Source: Winslowiella toletana
GTDB taxonomy: Bacteria > Pseudomonadota > Gammaproteobacteria > Enterobacterales > Enterobacteriaceae
Assembly (NCBI RefSeq): GCF_032164335.1
Contig: NZ_CP134152.1
Span: forward strand, 4,464,001-4,528,000
DNA length: 64,000 nucleotides
Reading direction: 5' to 3'
Every line of letters begins with the position of its first letter. The stretch's first letter is position 1. The translations under genes were made by a program, and so were the position numbers. Below the pieces are notes generated by a model that worked only from the letters and a program-made list of their open reading frames with translations, made no database searches and had not been told where the DNA came from. Shown piece by piece: positions 9,142 through 18,380 of this stretch.

Positions 9142-9254
9142 CAATCACTTTAACTGCATACTCTTTCACTGATGTCTGGCACCAATAGGGCACCACCGCG
9201 CCAATCACGGTGGCCATTTGCTCTTCAGACAATCGTTTGCGCGAAAATGCGATA
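9142..9254 (-). pseudogene. Possible gene remnant, 3' end only
   Basis: On the minus strand one frame stays open for about 38 codons before a TAA near 9142, reading ...RLSEEQMATVIGAVVPYWC and ending in YAVKVID. An in-frame stop lies just upstream and no start with a ribosome-binding site is visible. It looks like the C-terminal piece of a lost gene, but chance cannot be excluded for such a short stretch. I do not recognise the family. Confidence 0.25.
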
Positions 9255-9258
9255 TTTT

Positions 9259-9274
9259 TGTGACATTAATCACA
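9259..9274. promoter_or_regulatory. CRP-binding site upstream of tsx
   Basis: TGTGA-CATTAA-TCACA is a perfect match to the CRP consensus half-sites with 6-bp spacing. A weaker second half-site, TGTGA at 9311, is centred about 52 bp downstream, the spacing used at CytR-controlled promoters such as deoP2. AATGAAAC at 9290 resembles a CytR octamer. A TTGACA -35 is at 9303-9308 between them. E. coli tsx is known to be controlled by CRP and CytR. Confidence 0.8.
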
Positions 9275-9486
9275 AAACACCTGAATTATAATGAAACAAA
9301 CTTTGACAAATGTGAGCAATATCTATTTTCTATTCCGCTGTTGCAGGCACCATGCGCGGGCATTTATTCAACAGGCGTTTGCTCTGTCTGATGACGACAG
9401 AAAATCACTCTCCTGTCCTTCAGGGGCTTTCTAACAAGACCATCATTCTCGCGAAACAGAATGGTCATTAAGCATGTGGTAATAAA

Positions 9487-10353
9487 ATGAAAACTAAAAT
9501 GTTGATGGCGGCGGGAACGCTGATGGCGATGTCATACAGCGTATCTTCACTGGCTGCAGGTAACGACGCACAGTACGTATCAGACTGGTGGCATCAAAGC
9601 GTTAACGTGGTGGGCAGCACGAAAACACGTTTTGGACCACAGCTTAATAACAACGTCTACCTTGAGTACGAAGCCTTTGCTCACAAGGACTGGTTCGATT
9701 TTTACGGCTATATCGACGTGCCTAAATTCTTCGGTGGCAACAGCTATCAGACCGGTATCTGGGATAAAGGCTCGCCGCTGTTTATGGAAATCGAACCGCG
9801 CTTCTCAATTGATAAACTGACCGGCACCGACCTGAGCTTTGGTCCGTTTAAAGAGTGGTATTTCGCGAACAACTATATCTACGATATGGGCCGCAACAGT
9901 GCCAGTCGTCAGAACACCTGGTACATGGGTCTGGGTACCGATATCGACACCCACACCAAACTGGCTCTTTCAGCGAATATTTATGCAAAATACCAGTGGG
10001 AAAACTACGACGCAGCCAACGAAAACAGCTGGGATGGCTATCGTTTCAAAATCAAATACTTCCTGCCACTCACCGACCTGTGGGGCGGTAACCTGAGCTA
10101 TATTGGCTTCACTAACTTCGACTTCGGCTCCGATCTGCGAGACAAGGCGGGCGAAGCGCGCACCAATAACTCCATCGCCTCCAGCCATATTCTGTCGCTG
10201 GGTTACGATCACTGGCATTACTCGTTCGTGGCACGTTACTTCCATAACGGTGGTCAGTGGGCTGACGGCACCGAACTGGACTTCGGTAAAGGTCCGTTTG
10301 AAGTGAAATCTACCGGCTGGGGTTACTACCTGGTGGTCGGTTATAACTTCTGA
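9487..10353 (+). CDS. tsx: Nucleoside-specific channel-forming outer membrane protein Tsx
   Basis: This 288-residue outer-membrane beta-barrel has a signal peptide ending near SSLAAG. It matches E. coli Tsx almost throughout: [41 protein letters not shown], the long [20 protein letters not shown] segment and the C-terminal [10 protein letters not shown] with its terminal Phe for Bam-dependent assembly. It lets nucleosides and deoxynucleosides diffuse into the periplasm. The ribosome-binding site is weak. Upstream are a perfect CRP box and a TTGACA promoter element; two hairpins follow the stop. Confidence 0.97.
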   Translation: MKTKMLMAAGTLMAMSYSVSSLAAGNDAQYVSDWWHQSVNVVGSTKTRFGPQLNNNVYLEYEAFAHKDWFDFYGYIDVPKFFGGNSYQTGIWDKGSPLFMEIEPRFSIDKLTGTDLSFGPFKEWYFANNYIYDMGRNSASRQNTWYMGLGTDIDTHTKLALSANIYAKYQWENYDAANENSWDGYRFKIKYFLPLTDLWGGNLSYIGFTNFDFGSDLRDKAGEARTNNSIASSHILSLGYDHWHYSFVARYFHNGGQWADGTELDFGKGPFEVKSTGWGYYLVVGYNF

Positions 10354-10359
10354 TTAATG

Positions 10360-10410
10360 ATGGCGGCGATGATGCCGCCATTGATTGCTTCCCACGCCTC
10401 GCGTGGGAAG
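10360..10410 (+). terminator. Tandem hairpins after tsx
   Basis: The first stem is ATGGCGGC (10360-10367) with GCCGCCAT (10374-10381). The second is CTTCCCACGC (10388-10397) with GCGTGGGAAG (10401-10410), a perfect 10-bp stem with a 3-base loop. They separate tsx from the convergent VOC gene and probably end transcripts. Confidence 0.55.
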
Positions 10411-10415
10411 GCGCG

Positions 10416-10853
10416 TTAAGCCATTGGCTTCTCGACATTAACCATCCACGGAATACCAAATTTATCGGTCAGCATGCCAAACCCATTGGCCCAGAACGTT
10501 TCCTGCCAAGGCATGGTGACATGACCGCCGGCTGACAGATTATCAAACCAGCTTTTTCCCTCTTCCAGGTCACTGGTCACCAGGCTGATGGCATACCCCT
10601 GATGCTGTTGGTCGTTGCTGGCAATATTACCGTCACTCATCATGATTTCACTGCTGCCAACTTTTAGCTGGGCGTGCATAATCTTATCCGGTGGAAAACT
10701 ATAGCCAGAGCCACAGCCTTCCTGCACGCTTTGCGGATCCGGCATTTCGCCAAAGGTCATCTTAAACAGCAGTTCAGCACCAAATGCCCGATGGTAAAAG
10801 TCGATTGCCTGTTCACAGCTGCCGTCAAAAAACAGATAGGGTTTGGCTTGCAT
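10416..10853 (-). CDS. PhnB-like VOC (glyoxalase/bleomycin-resistance fold) protein
   Basis: The 145-residue product has the paired beta-alpha-beta-beta-beta modules of the vicinal-oxygen-chelate fold. N-terminal KPYLFFDGSCEQAIDFYHRAFGA and C-terminal ANGFGMLTDKFGIPWMVN are typical of the PhnB/YjdN group, whose biochemical role is unclear. The longer open frame begins at 10919, but the ATG at 10853 has GAGGAG 7 bases upstream and fits the family start. It is a single gene facing tsx. Confidence 0.88.
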   Translation of the reverse strand: MQAKPYLFFDGSCEQAIDFYHRAFGAELLFKMTFGEMPDPQSVQEGCGSGYSFPPDKIMHAQLKVGSSEIMMSDGNIASNDQQHQGYAISLVTSDLEEGKSWFDNLSAGGHVTMPWQETFWANGFGMLTDKFGIPWMVNVEKPMA

Positions 10854-11007
10854 GGCGCACTCCTCAATGTTTCCGGGACGCCGCAATAGAAGATGCTCCT
10901 TTCGCAGCGTAACTGTCACTCAGCGGATAAGTGTAGTCAGCCCTGACACAGCAAAGTGAGCGTCAGCACGCACAATAAGCTGATAGTTCAGACGATAAAA
11001 ATTTAGC

Positions 11008-11409
11008 TCAGGCAGATTGCGCGATCGCCGGAGTTAAAATCCACTCGGCGCTGTCATTCCACACATCCATATGAGTGATCTTACCCGCGCGAACTTCATA
11101 GCGATCGAGATAACGATTCCCGGCAAAGCTACGGCCATCTGGCCACTCGCCATACAGCGTACCGTTGGCATACACCACGACGGAGTCACCGCGATCCATC
11201 CAGTCAAACTGGCCTAATTCCTTTTTCACCCACTTATAACGCCCACCATTAAAGGCGGTTATCGCCTGCGGATCGGCCATTTCTCGCTTGCCGGTAAAGG
11301 TGATTTTCACCCCTTCCGCCATAAACGTTGCCGCCAGTACCGGATCGGGTGCCATCGACGCGGCAAGAAAATCACGGACGATTTGTACTGCTGGATGTTC
11401 AGCGCTCAT
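11008..11409 (-). CDS. SnoaL-like (NTF2-fold) protein
   Basis: This 133-residue cone-shaped NTF2-like protein (EHPAVQIVRDFLAAS, then FMAEGVKITFTG, VVYANGTLYGEWPDGRSFAGNRYLDRYEVRAGKITHMDVWND) is of the kind that includes polyketide cyclases, dehydratases and many uncharacterised proteins. A TTG-initiated extension to 11424 is possible, but the ATG at 11409 has a proper AGAGG. The upstream region holds clustered CTAG palindromes (11445-11475). Substrate unknown. Confidence 0.8.
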   Translation of the reverse strand: MSAEHPAVQIVRDFLAASMAPDPVLAATFMAEGVKITFTGKREMADPQAITAFNGGRYKWVKKELGQFDWMDRGDSVVVYANGTLYGEWPDGRSFAGNRYLDRYEVRAGKITHMDVWNDSAEWILTPAIAQSA

Positions 11410-11441
11410 TGTATACCTCTTCAAATTATTACCGATCGTAT

Positions 11442-11475
11442 TTGCTAGTAATTAACTACTAGATTGCTAGCAATA
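11442..11475. promoter_or_regulatory. Clustered CTAG palindromes upstream of the SnoaL-like gene
   Basis: Three CTAG tetranucleotides lie at 11445, 11459 and 11467. They form the inverted repeat CTAGTA-N6-TACTAG and the perfect palindrome ATTGCTAGCAAT (11464-11475), 33-66 bp before the SnoaL-like start. CTAG is rare in enterobacterial DNA, so clustering suggests an operator. The nearby GntR-type regulator is a candidate binder; this is inference. Confidence 0.45.
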
Positions 11476-11611
11476 ATGAATAAATGCAATCGGTCAGTTT
11501 ATAATCAAAGATAACTGACTAATTTTCAGCATAATTTTTGTGATTTTGAATAAGGAGAGTGTCGGTAAACTGAACGGCAAAACGGGAGATTTACCTTTGC
11601 CCGACGCTGAC

Positions 11612-12304
11612 TTAATTAACCAGTAGTGCCTGACGAAGGTTCAGCTGCTCGGGCACAGCATCAGCCAGATCGAGCTGCTGTTCCAGCTGGTTAAGATGCT
11701 CAATCATAATCGCCTGCGCCAGATCCGTATCATCCGCTCTCAACGCGCTGATTATCGCCCCATGCTCGGCACACTGGCAGGAAGGCGTATCGTTACGCTG
11801 GTACAACGCCACGATCAGCGAGCTGCGCACCATCAGGTTTGCCAAAATTTCACCCAGCACTTTATTGCCGCTTAACTTAGCCAGTAACAAGTGAAAGTTG
11901 CAGAGTTCGCGCACGATATCGCGGCGATCTCCGCGTTCGCTGGCGTCTTTTTCTGCATGCTGCTGGGCATCAATCTCATCCACGGCACGCGCCACCCGAT
12001 CCGGCGTAATGCTGGCGACAATCGCGCTTTCAATTGCCCGGCGGGCAATAAAGATCTCACGTGCTTCGCGCGCCTCTGGCTTTGCCACCATCGCCCCGCG
12101 ATTCGGTTCAATGCTGACAATATGCTGCAACGCCATGCGCTGTAATGCAGCCTGCACATGATTACGATTAGCCTGCAACACCTCAACGATTTGCGCTTCA
12201 ACCAGCCGCATACCCGGTTTCAGACGGTGCTGAGCAATCGCCAGGGATAATGCCTCCACAATGCGCTGCACTTCCTGTTGCTTGGCTGTTGCGACTTTAA
12301 TCAT
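11612..12304 (-). CDS. GntR-family transcriptional regulator (FadR/FCD subfamily)
   Basis: The product is 230 residues. The N-terminal winged helix (about 10-70; QEVQRIVEALSLAIAQHRLKPGMRLVEAQIVEVL, then RNHVQAALQRMALQHIVSIEPNRGAMVAKP) is the GntR DNA-binding domain. The all-helical C-terminus (AREIFIARRAIESAIV ... FHLLLAKLSGN ... EHGAIISAL) is the FCD domain, which binds small organic acids and often a metal. The ATG at 12304 has GAGG 6 bases upstream, so the 12-residue longer frame was not used. Target genes are unknown; the SnoaL-like gene immediately downstream is a candidate. Confidence 0.88.
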   Translation of the reverse strand: MIKVATAKQQEVQRIVEALSLAIAQHRLKPGMRLVEAQIVEVLQANRNHVQAALQRMALQHIVSIEPNRGAMVAKPEAREAREIFIARRAIESAIVASITPDRVARAVDEIDAQQHAEKDASERGDRRDIVRELCNFHLLLAKLSGNKVLGEILANLMVRSSLIVALYQRNDTPSCQCAEHGAIISALRADDTDLAQAIMIEHLNQLEQQLDLADAVPEQLNLRQALLVN

Positions 12305-12401
12305 CTTGCACCTCAACTGAACCTGACTGTTTTTTATCATAACATCCGTAACTCACCCGGCGTACAACTTACCGGAGCACTAAATCGTACAATACGGCTC
12401 T

Positions 12402-13301
12402 TCAGCTACGACAGTGGCGGCGAAACAGCTGGGCTAAATAGGCACCCATTGGCGTCAGCGCCGTATCACGCCGCTGAATCAGAAAAAAGGTCGCCTTCGG
12501 CAACGGTTCATCCAGCTCCAGCGCCACCAGCTGGCGACCGAGTATGGGGTCGGAAATCACATCATTCGATAAAATACTGACAAAATCGCTCTGCGCGACC
12601 AGGCTGGTACAAGCCATAAAAGTTTCACAGGTAACTACAATCGATGGCGCCATTCCCATACTGCCAAACAGGTCGTGCAGCAGCCGATAGTAGCTGCCTT
12701 TTGGCGTCGGCATGGTCCAGTCGCAATGCTGCAACTCAGCCAGCGAGCGCGCATCCTCGCAGGGGTGCCCTTTTCGCACCACCACCTGATACTCTCTTTC
12801 CATCAGCCGCTCAAAGGTCAGCTCATTATCAAGGTGACTTTCATCATAGGTATTGATGGTGAAATCCAGCTGGCCCTGCCGCAGTTCCGGGATCATCGAC
12901 ACCAGCTGCCCTTCAACAATCCGCACTTTCACATTCGGATACTCGCGATGAAACTGGGTAATCACCTTTGGCATAATCGTTCTCGCCACGCTGCCACCGA
13001 CGCCGATATTCACCCGCCCACTCGCCAGCCCAAGCCGCTGCTGAATATCTTCCTGCGCCACACGCAACTCTTCCAGTACCAGGCTCGCATGTTTGAAAAA
13101 ATTATCACCGATATCGGTTAACACAATGCCCTGCTGACGCCGAATAAACAGCCGCGCGCCAAGCACCTCCTCCAGTTCCTGGATCGCCTTAGTCAGAGCA
13201 GGTTGCGACAGACCAGAAGCGCGGCTGGCGGCACGGATACTGCCCTGGCGCGTCACGTCAACGAAAGCGCGTAGCTGATGCAGTTTTATTGAAGCAGGCA
13301 T
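12402..13301 (-). CDS. abgR: LysR-family regulator AbgR
   Basis: The product is 299 residues. It has an N-terminal LysR winged helix (KLHQLRAFVDVTRQGSIRAASRASGLSQPALTKAIQELEEVLGARLF, about 6-55) followed by the two-lobed effector domain starting near GRVNIGVGGSV. It lies divergent from abgA, exactly as AbgR does in E. coli, where it controls the abgABT operon. The name rests on similarity plus this arrangement. The inducer is presumably p-aminobenzoyl-glutamate or a related compound. Confidence 0.9.
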   Translation of the reverse strand: MPASIKLHQLRAFVDVTRQGSIRAASRASGLSQPALTKAIQELEEVLGARLFIRRQQGIVLTDIGDNFFKHASLVLEELRVAQEDIQQRLGLASGRVNIGVGGSVARTIMPKVITQFHREYPNVKVRIVEGQLVSMIPELRQGQLDFTINTYDESHLDNELTFERLMEREYQVVVRKGHPCEDARSLAELQHCDWTMPTPKGSYYRLLHDLFGSMGMAPSIVVTCETFMACTSLVAQSDFVSILSNDVISDPILGRQLVALELDEPLPKATFFLIQRRDTALTPMGAYLAQLFRRHCRS

Positions 13302-13806
13302 AACGATAGATTCCTGTGGCGGGAACGGTTAATACCAATGCGTCAGGTGATAACCATTAATTATCAATAGCAAGATACTGGCATCTTATGCAGGATAATA
13401 CCATTGTGTACATTCGAAAAAAGCGCTTAAAAAAACGTTAACTATTCGCAATAGATTCCACTATTTCTTCTGTTCCGGAAGAAATAGCACAACAGCGACC
13501 GGCATTAAAAAATAATTTAAAAAAGCAAAATAATATCGAGCAATCTTCATATTTTGTTAATTAGTCTCCGTTAAGCATAAATAAATATTATCACGAGAGC
13601 CATTTGAAATAAGCAATGCTTATCGATGCCTGAGCAGCGGCCAGACGCGTTAGCAGGCGCTTATTAGCATAAATAAGATAGCGATCACACTTAAACCATC
13701 AGAATACTGTTGACCGCAGAAAAATAAAATTCCCACCTGAACTCAATGTTCAGAAAATTAAATCTGTCGATAATTTTTTACGACACCGTGTTAGAGGATC
13801 AAATTA
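13302..13806. other. 505-bp divergent abgR-abgA control region
   Basis: This is AT-rich intergenic DNA between two divergent genes, with no open frame I would call. It must carry both promoters and LysR-type binding sites. I could not single out a T-N11-A palindrome with confidence. A GAGG ribosome-binding site lies just before abgA. Confidence 0.45.
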
Positions 13807-15120
13807 ATGAGTACCCTTTCTGAACTGGTAGACGATCTATTTCCACGCCTGCAAAGCTGGCGACGCGATTTCCATTTATACGCTGAATCAGGCTGGCTGG
13901 AATTTCGCACTGCCACTCTGGTGGCCGATGAGTTGAATCGTTTAGGTTATCAATTACAGCTGGGTAAACAGGTGATTAACGCCGATGCGCGTATGGGCTT
14001 ACCTGCTGACGCAGTGCTGGAGCAGCAAGAAGCACGAGCGCTGGCTCAGGGCGCGTTGGCTGAATGGCTACCGCACTTTTCCGGCGGCTTCTGCGGTATC
14101 GTCGCTACGCTGGAAACCGGTCGTCCGGGGCCGACCATCGCGTTTCGCGTCGATATGGATGCTCTCGATCTGAATGAAAAAATGGCTGACGATCACCGTC
14201 CGTTTCGCGACGGCTTCGCGTCCTGTAACCCGGGCATGATGCATGCCTGCGCCCATGACGGCCACACCACCATCGGGCTGGGCCTGGCAACGGTGCTGAT
14301 GCAGATGAAATCGGCACTGAGCGGCACGATTAAGCTGATTTTCCAGCCTGCTGAAGAAGGAACCCGCGGTGCCAAATCGATGGTCGAGGCTGGAGTGGTA
14401 GATGATGTGGATTTCTTTACCGCCATCCATATTGGTACCGGCGTACCCAGCGGCGAAGTGGTATGCGGCAGCGACAGCTTTATGGCAACCACCAAACTGG
14501 ACGTGACCTTCCGCGGCGTCGCTTCTCATGCTGGTGCACGCCCGGAAGAGGGACGCAATGCGCTGCTCGCCGCAGCGCAGGCCACGCTGGCACTGCATAA
14601 TCTGCCGCAGCACAGCGGCGGCAGCGCCCGGGTAAATGTCGGCGTGCTGCAGGCAGGAACCGGACGTAATGTGGTGCCTGATTACGCCTTTATGAAAATT
14701 GAAACACGCGGTGCCAGCAACGAAATCAATGACTTTATCTGTCAGCAAGCCCACCAGGTACTGAGCGGTGCCGCAGCGATGTATGGCGTTGAACATCAGG
14801 TGAAACTGATGGGCGCGGCGCGCAGCAGCCAGCCCACGCCTGGCTGGGTCAATTTTATTCATCGCCAGGCAGAAGCGCTTAATGAATTCACCTCGGTGGT
14901 CGACCGCCGCCCGCAGGCCGCCGGCTCTGAAGACGCCACCTATATGATGGAGCGCGTAAAACAGCGTGGCGGTCAGGCTTCCTATGTAATTTTTGGCACC
15001 GAGCTTAGCGCTGGTCACCATAACGAAAAATTTGATTTCGATGAAAGCGTGATGCCCGCAGCGATTAAAACCCTCGCTACGCTGGCACTGAACCTGCCCG
15101 ACTATCAGGAGGCACCATGA
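13807..15120 (+). CDS. abgA: p-Aminobenzoyl-glutamate hydrolase subunit A
   Basis: This 437-residue M20-family amidohydrolase cleaves p-aminobenzoyl-glutamate, a folate breakdown product, together with AbgB. Visible motifs are RRDFHLYAESGWLEF near the N-terminus, the metal-ligand region RVDMDALDL and MHACAHDGHT, the catalytic Glu in PAEEGTRGAKSM, and SHAGARPEEGRNAL in the dimerisation domain. It starts after AGAGGA and overlaps abgB by 4 bases (ATGA), giving translational coupling. It is the first gene of abgABT, divergent from abgR. Confidence 0.96.
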   Translation: MSTLSELVDDLFPRLQSWRRDFHLYAESGWLEFRTATLVADELNRLGYQLQLGKQVINADARMGLPADAVLEQQEARALAQGALAEWLPHFSGGFCGIVATLETGRPGPTIAFRVDMDALDLNEKMADDHRPFRDGFASCNPGMMHACAHDGHTTIGLGLATVLMQMKSALSGTIKLIFQPAEEGTRGAKSMVEAGVVDDVDFFTAIHIGTGVPSGEVVCGSDSFMATTKLDVTFRGVASHAGARPEEGRNALLAAAQATLALHNLPQHSGGSARVNVGVLQAGTGRNVVPDYAFMKIETRGASNEINDFICQQAHQVLSGAAAMYGVEHQVKLMGAARSSQPTPGWVNFIHRQAEALNEFTSVVDRRPQAAGSEDATYMMERVKQRGGQASYVIFGTELSAGHHNEKFDFDESVMPAAIKTLATLALNLPDYQEAP

Positions 15121-16565
15121 ATCAGCCGGAACTGACCGACTTTATTAACCACTATATCGACAGCCAGCAGTCACGATTTAGCGCCATCAGTGATGCCATC
15201 TGGGATTGCCCGGAAACGCGCTTTCGCGAAACTGAGTCAGCAGAACGCCTTGCCAGCGCACTGGAGCAGGAGGGTTTTCAGGTTAAACGCGGCGTTGGCA
15301 ATATCGATACCGCATTTATCGCCAGCTACGGCAGTGGTAAACCGATTATCGCCCTGCTTGGAGAATACGATGCGCTGGCCGGGCTCAGCCAGAAAGCCGC
15401 CACTGCCTCACCAGAACCGCTGGTGGAGAACGGAAATGGACACGGCTGCGGTCACAATCTGCTGGGCACCGCCGCGATGGCTGCGGCCTTTGCGCTAAAA
15501 AAACTGATGGAACAGAATGGCCTGAGCGGTACGGTGCGCTTCTACGGCTGTCCTGGCGAAGAGGGCGGCTCCGGCAAAACTTTTATGGTTCGCGAAGGAT
15601 TATTCGACGATGTCGACGCCGCCGTAACCTGGCATCCTGAATCATTCAGCGGCATGTTTAATAACACCACCCTCGCCAATATCCAGGCCGCCTTCCAGTT
15701 TAAAGGCGTCGCCGCCCACGCCGCCAACTCTCCCCATCTGGGGCGCAGTGCGCTGGACGCCGTCACGCTGATGAATACCGGTGCGAATTTCCTGCGTGAA
15801 CATATCGTGCAGGAAGCACGCCTGCACTATGCCGTGACCAACAGCGGCGGCAGCTCACCTAATGTGGTGCAGGCAGATGCAGAAGTGCTGTATCTGATCC
15901 GCGCCCCTCAGCTCGATCAGGCACAGGATATCTATCAGCGGGTAATTAACATCGCCAAAGGTGCCGCGCTGATGACCGACACCAAAATGACTCTGCGCTT
16001 CGATAAAGCCTGTTCCAACTACATCCCTAACCGGGCGCTTGAGCAGGTGATGGCCAGCTATGTGCGTGCTTTTGGCGTACCGCAATACAGCGACGAGGAA
16101 GTGGCGTTTGCCGGCCAGATCCGCGCCACCCTGACCCCTGATGATATCCGTAATGCCAAACTGAACATCGCCCGTACCGGCGGCGAAGCGGGCCAGGCAT
16201 GGGTGCAAACGCTTGGCGAAAAAGTGCTGACCGATGAAGTTGCCCCTTACGCCATCACTCAGGAACTGATGTACGGCTCGACAGATGTTGGCGATGTCAG
16301 TTGGGTGACGCCGACCGCGCAATGTTTTAGCCCGTGCTTCGCCCTCGGCACGCCATTGCATACCTGGCAGCTGGTGGCACAGGGACGCACCTCAATCGCC
16401 CATAAAGGCATGTGTCTTGCAGGAAAAATAATGGCCGCCACTGCTGCCACTTTACTTGGCGATACGGAGGCGCTGGCGCGCTGCCGGGCTGAGTTTGCAG
16501 CTGCGCGAGCGCAACAGCCCTACCACTGCCCGATACCGGCTGACGTGACGCCTACTCCACTGTAA
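15117..16565 (+). CDS. abgB: p-Aminobenzoyl-glutamate hydrolase subunit B
   Basis: This 482-residue M20-family protein is the partner of AbgA. Motifs include ISDAIWDCPETRFRE, LLGEYDALAGLSQKA, the metal site GHGCGHNLLGTAA, the catalytic Glu in GCPGEEGGSGKTFM, and AHAANSPHLGRSALDAV. The C-terminus carries the second metal His region (ARTSIAHKGMCLAGKIMA). Together the two subunits release p-aminobenzoate and glutamate in the cytoplasm. Confidence 0.96.
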   Translation: MNQPELTDFINHYIDSQQSRFSAISDAIWDCPETRFRETESAERLASALEQEGFQVKRGVGNIDTAFIASYGSGKPIIALLGEYDALAGLSQKAATASPEPLVENGNGHGCGHNLLGTAAMAAAFALKKLMEQNGLSGTVRFYGCPGEEGGSGKTFMVREGLFDDVDAAVTWHPESFSGMFNNTTLANIQAAFQFKGVAAHAANSPHLGRSALDAVTLMNTGANFLREHIVQEARLHYAVTNSGGSSPNVVQADAEVLYLIRAPQLDQAQDIYQRVINIAKGAALMTDTKMTLRFDKACSNYIPNRALEQVMASYVRAFGVPQYSDEEVAFAGQIRATLTPDDIRNAKLNIARTGGEAGQAWVQTLGEKVLTDEVAPYAITQELMYGSTDVGDVSWVTPTAQCFSPCFALGTPLHTWQLVAQGRTSIAHKGMCLAGKIMAATAATLLGDTEALARCRAEFAAARAQQPYHCPIPADVTPTPL

Positions 16566-16649
16566 AGCACGACCCGATCGGCTCAGCACTGACTCAGCCG
16601 ACGTAATAACAATAAAACTGTTTAATGCAAATACGACGAGGGGAAGACC

Positions 16650-18179
16650 ATGAGTGAAGCTGCAACGCCAGCGGGAAAAAGCCCGGGGAAACTATTTAAC
16701 TGTATTGAGCGCATCGGCAATAAAGTTCCCAATCCGTTTCTGCTGTTCGTCTATCTGATCGTCATACTAATGGTCGCTACGGCGGTCATCAGCACGCTGG
16801 GCCTGGCGGTTAAGAACCCCGCTAACGGCGAAATAGTCCGGGTAAATAATCTACTGAGCGTCGCGGGATTACAGTGGATCTTCCCGAATATTATCAAAAA
16901 CTTCAGCGGCTTTACGCCACTCGGCTCGATTCTGGCGCTGGTGATTGGTGCCGGGCTGGCGGAAAAAGTCGGCTTACTGCAATCTCTGATGGTGAAAATG
17001 GCGTCACGCGTCAGCCGGCGTTACGCCAGCTATATGGTGCTGTTTATTGCGTTTTTCAGCCACATCTCTTCGGATGCGGCGCTGGTGGTAATGCCACCGC
17101 TCGGCGCGCTGATTTTTATTGCCGTGGGTCGTCATCCGGTGGCCGGCCTGCTGGCAGCCATCGCTGGCGTTGCTTCTGGCTTTACGGCTAATCTGCTGAT
17201 TGTGACTACCGATGTGCTGTTGTCCGGTATCAGTAGCGAAGCAGCAAAAGCCGTCAGCGATACGGTGCACGTCAGCGTGATCGACAACTGGTACTTTATG
17301 GCCACCTCGGTGATTGTGCTGACCATTGCCGGAGCAATACTGACCGATAAGTATGTAGAACCGCGCTTACCCGCCTGGGAGGGCGGCACCGGTGAACGTC
17401 TGGCAGCCCTGACGCCATTAGAAAATAAAGGTCTGAAAGCTGCCGGCATCGCCGCACTGCTGTTTATCGGCCTGATGGCGCTGCTGGTGGTGCCAGAAGG
17501 TGCGCCACTGCGCGATCCGCATACCGGTTCAATTGTGCCTTCGCCGTTTATTAAAGGCATCGTGCCGATTATCATTCTGTTTTTCTTTACCGTGGCAATT
17601 GCCTATGGCGTCGTCACCAGACAGATCCGTCGCCCGGACGATGTGCCCAATCTGCTGGTCGAACCCATGAAGAGCATGGCGGGCTTTATTGTGATGGTGT
17701 TCCCGCTGGCGCAGTTCGTGGCGTTCTTTAACTGGAGTAATATGGGTAAGTTTATGGCTATCGGCCTGACCGATGTGCTGGAAACTGCCGGCGTCAGCGG
17801 CGCACCTGCCTTTCTCGGTTTGATGTTTCTCTCGGCGTTTTTATGCATGTTTATCGCCAGCGGTTCTGCCATCTGGTCGATTCTCGCGCCGGTATTTGTG
17901 CCGATGTTTATGCTGCTCGGTTTTCATCCGGCGTTTGCCCAAATGATTTTCCGCATCGCTGATTCTGCGGTACTGCCGCTGGCCCCAATGTCACCGTTCT
18001 TACCCCTGTTTCTCGGTTTCTTGCAGCGCTATCGCAAAGATGCTCAGCTCGGCACCTATTACGTGCTGATATTCCCCTACCCGCTGGTGTTCTTTAGCGT
18101 CTGGATCCTGCTGCTGCTGGCATGGTACATGCTTGGCTTACCCATTGGGCCGGGGGTTTATCCACAGATGCCGCAATAA
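16650..18179 (+). CDS. abgT: p-Aminobenzoyl-glutamate transporter AbgT
   Basis: This 509-residue inner-membrane protein of the AbgT family has multiple hydrophobic segments, beginning at about residue 28 (NPFLLFVYLIVILMVATAV). Conserved stretches include GAGLAEKVGLLQSLM, HISSDAALVVMPPLGALIF and ADSAVLPLAPMSPFLPLFLGF. E. coli AbgT imports p-aminobenzoyl-glutamate; some relatives are reported as drug exporters. It lies 84 bp after abgB with a GAGGGGAAG ribosome-binding site and completes the operon. A stem (GGGCAAT/ATTGCCC, 18188-18107 region end at 18207) follows the stop. Confidence 0.95.
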   Translation: MSEAATPAGKSPGKLFNCIERIGNKVPNPFLLFVYLIVILMVATAVISTLGLAVKNPANGEIVRVNNLLSVAGLQWIFPNIIKNFSGFTPLGSILALVIGAGLAEKVGLLQSLMVKMASRVSRRYASYMVLFIAFFSHISSDAALVVMPPLGALIFIAVGRHPVAGLLAAIAGVASGFTANLLIVTTDVLLSGISSEAAKAVSDTVHVSVIDNWYFMATSVIVLTIAGAILTDKYVEPRLPAWEGGTGERLAALTPLENKGLKAAGIAALLFIGLMALLVVPEGAPLRDPHTGSIVPSPFIKGIVPIIILFFFTVAIAYGVVTRQIRRPDDVPNLLVEPMKSMAGFIVMVFPLAQFVAFFNWSNMGKFMAIGLTDVLETAGVSGAPAFLGLMFLSAFLCMFIASGSAIWSILAPVFVPMFMLLGFHPAFAQMIFRIADSAVLPLAPMSPFLPLFLGFLQRYRKDAQLGTYYVLIFPYPLVFFSVWILLLLAWYMLGLPIGPGVYPQMPQ

Positions 18180-18187
18180 AAACCACG

Positions 18188-18207
18188 GGGCAATGGTGAC
18201 ATTGCCC
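18188..18207 (+). terminator. Probable terminator after abgT
   Basis: GGGCAAT (18188-18194) pairs with ATTGCCC (18201-18207) across a 6-base loop, shortly after the abgT stop. The following bases are pyrimidine-rich but lack a pure U-run. Confidence 0.5.
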
Positions 18208-18231
18208 TTCCAATTTATTTGCTCTTAACAC

Positions 18232-18360
18232 TCAGCATCATCTCCCTTCAAATAATCTTCCTTAGGTTTTTATCCTTATTTTTCTGCGTCTGATAGCAAT
18301 TTAAAAATTTAAATCCAGCCATCAGCCTTGAATTATAATCACAATATTAGTGAGGGAAAT
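18232..18360 (+). repeat. Direct repeat, copy A (degenerate leader of the MFS gene)
   Basis: From TCAGCATCATCTCCCTT at 18232 to about 18360 this segment matches 19482-19615. About 90 bases are nearly identical, followed by a 7-base indel and scattered substitutions. Copy B is the immediate leader of the MFS gene at 19626; copy A has no intact gene after it. Confidence 0.9.
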
Positions 18361-18380
18361 AAAAAAATAGGCTCTGCTAA

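Noticed and set aside
14068-15021. 317-codon open frame on the minus strand inside abgA
   Set aside because: It is fully antisense to a clear abgA, its sequence has no recognisable domain, and it follows from codon bias of the real gene.
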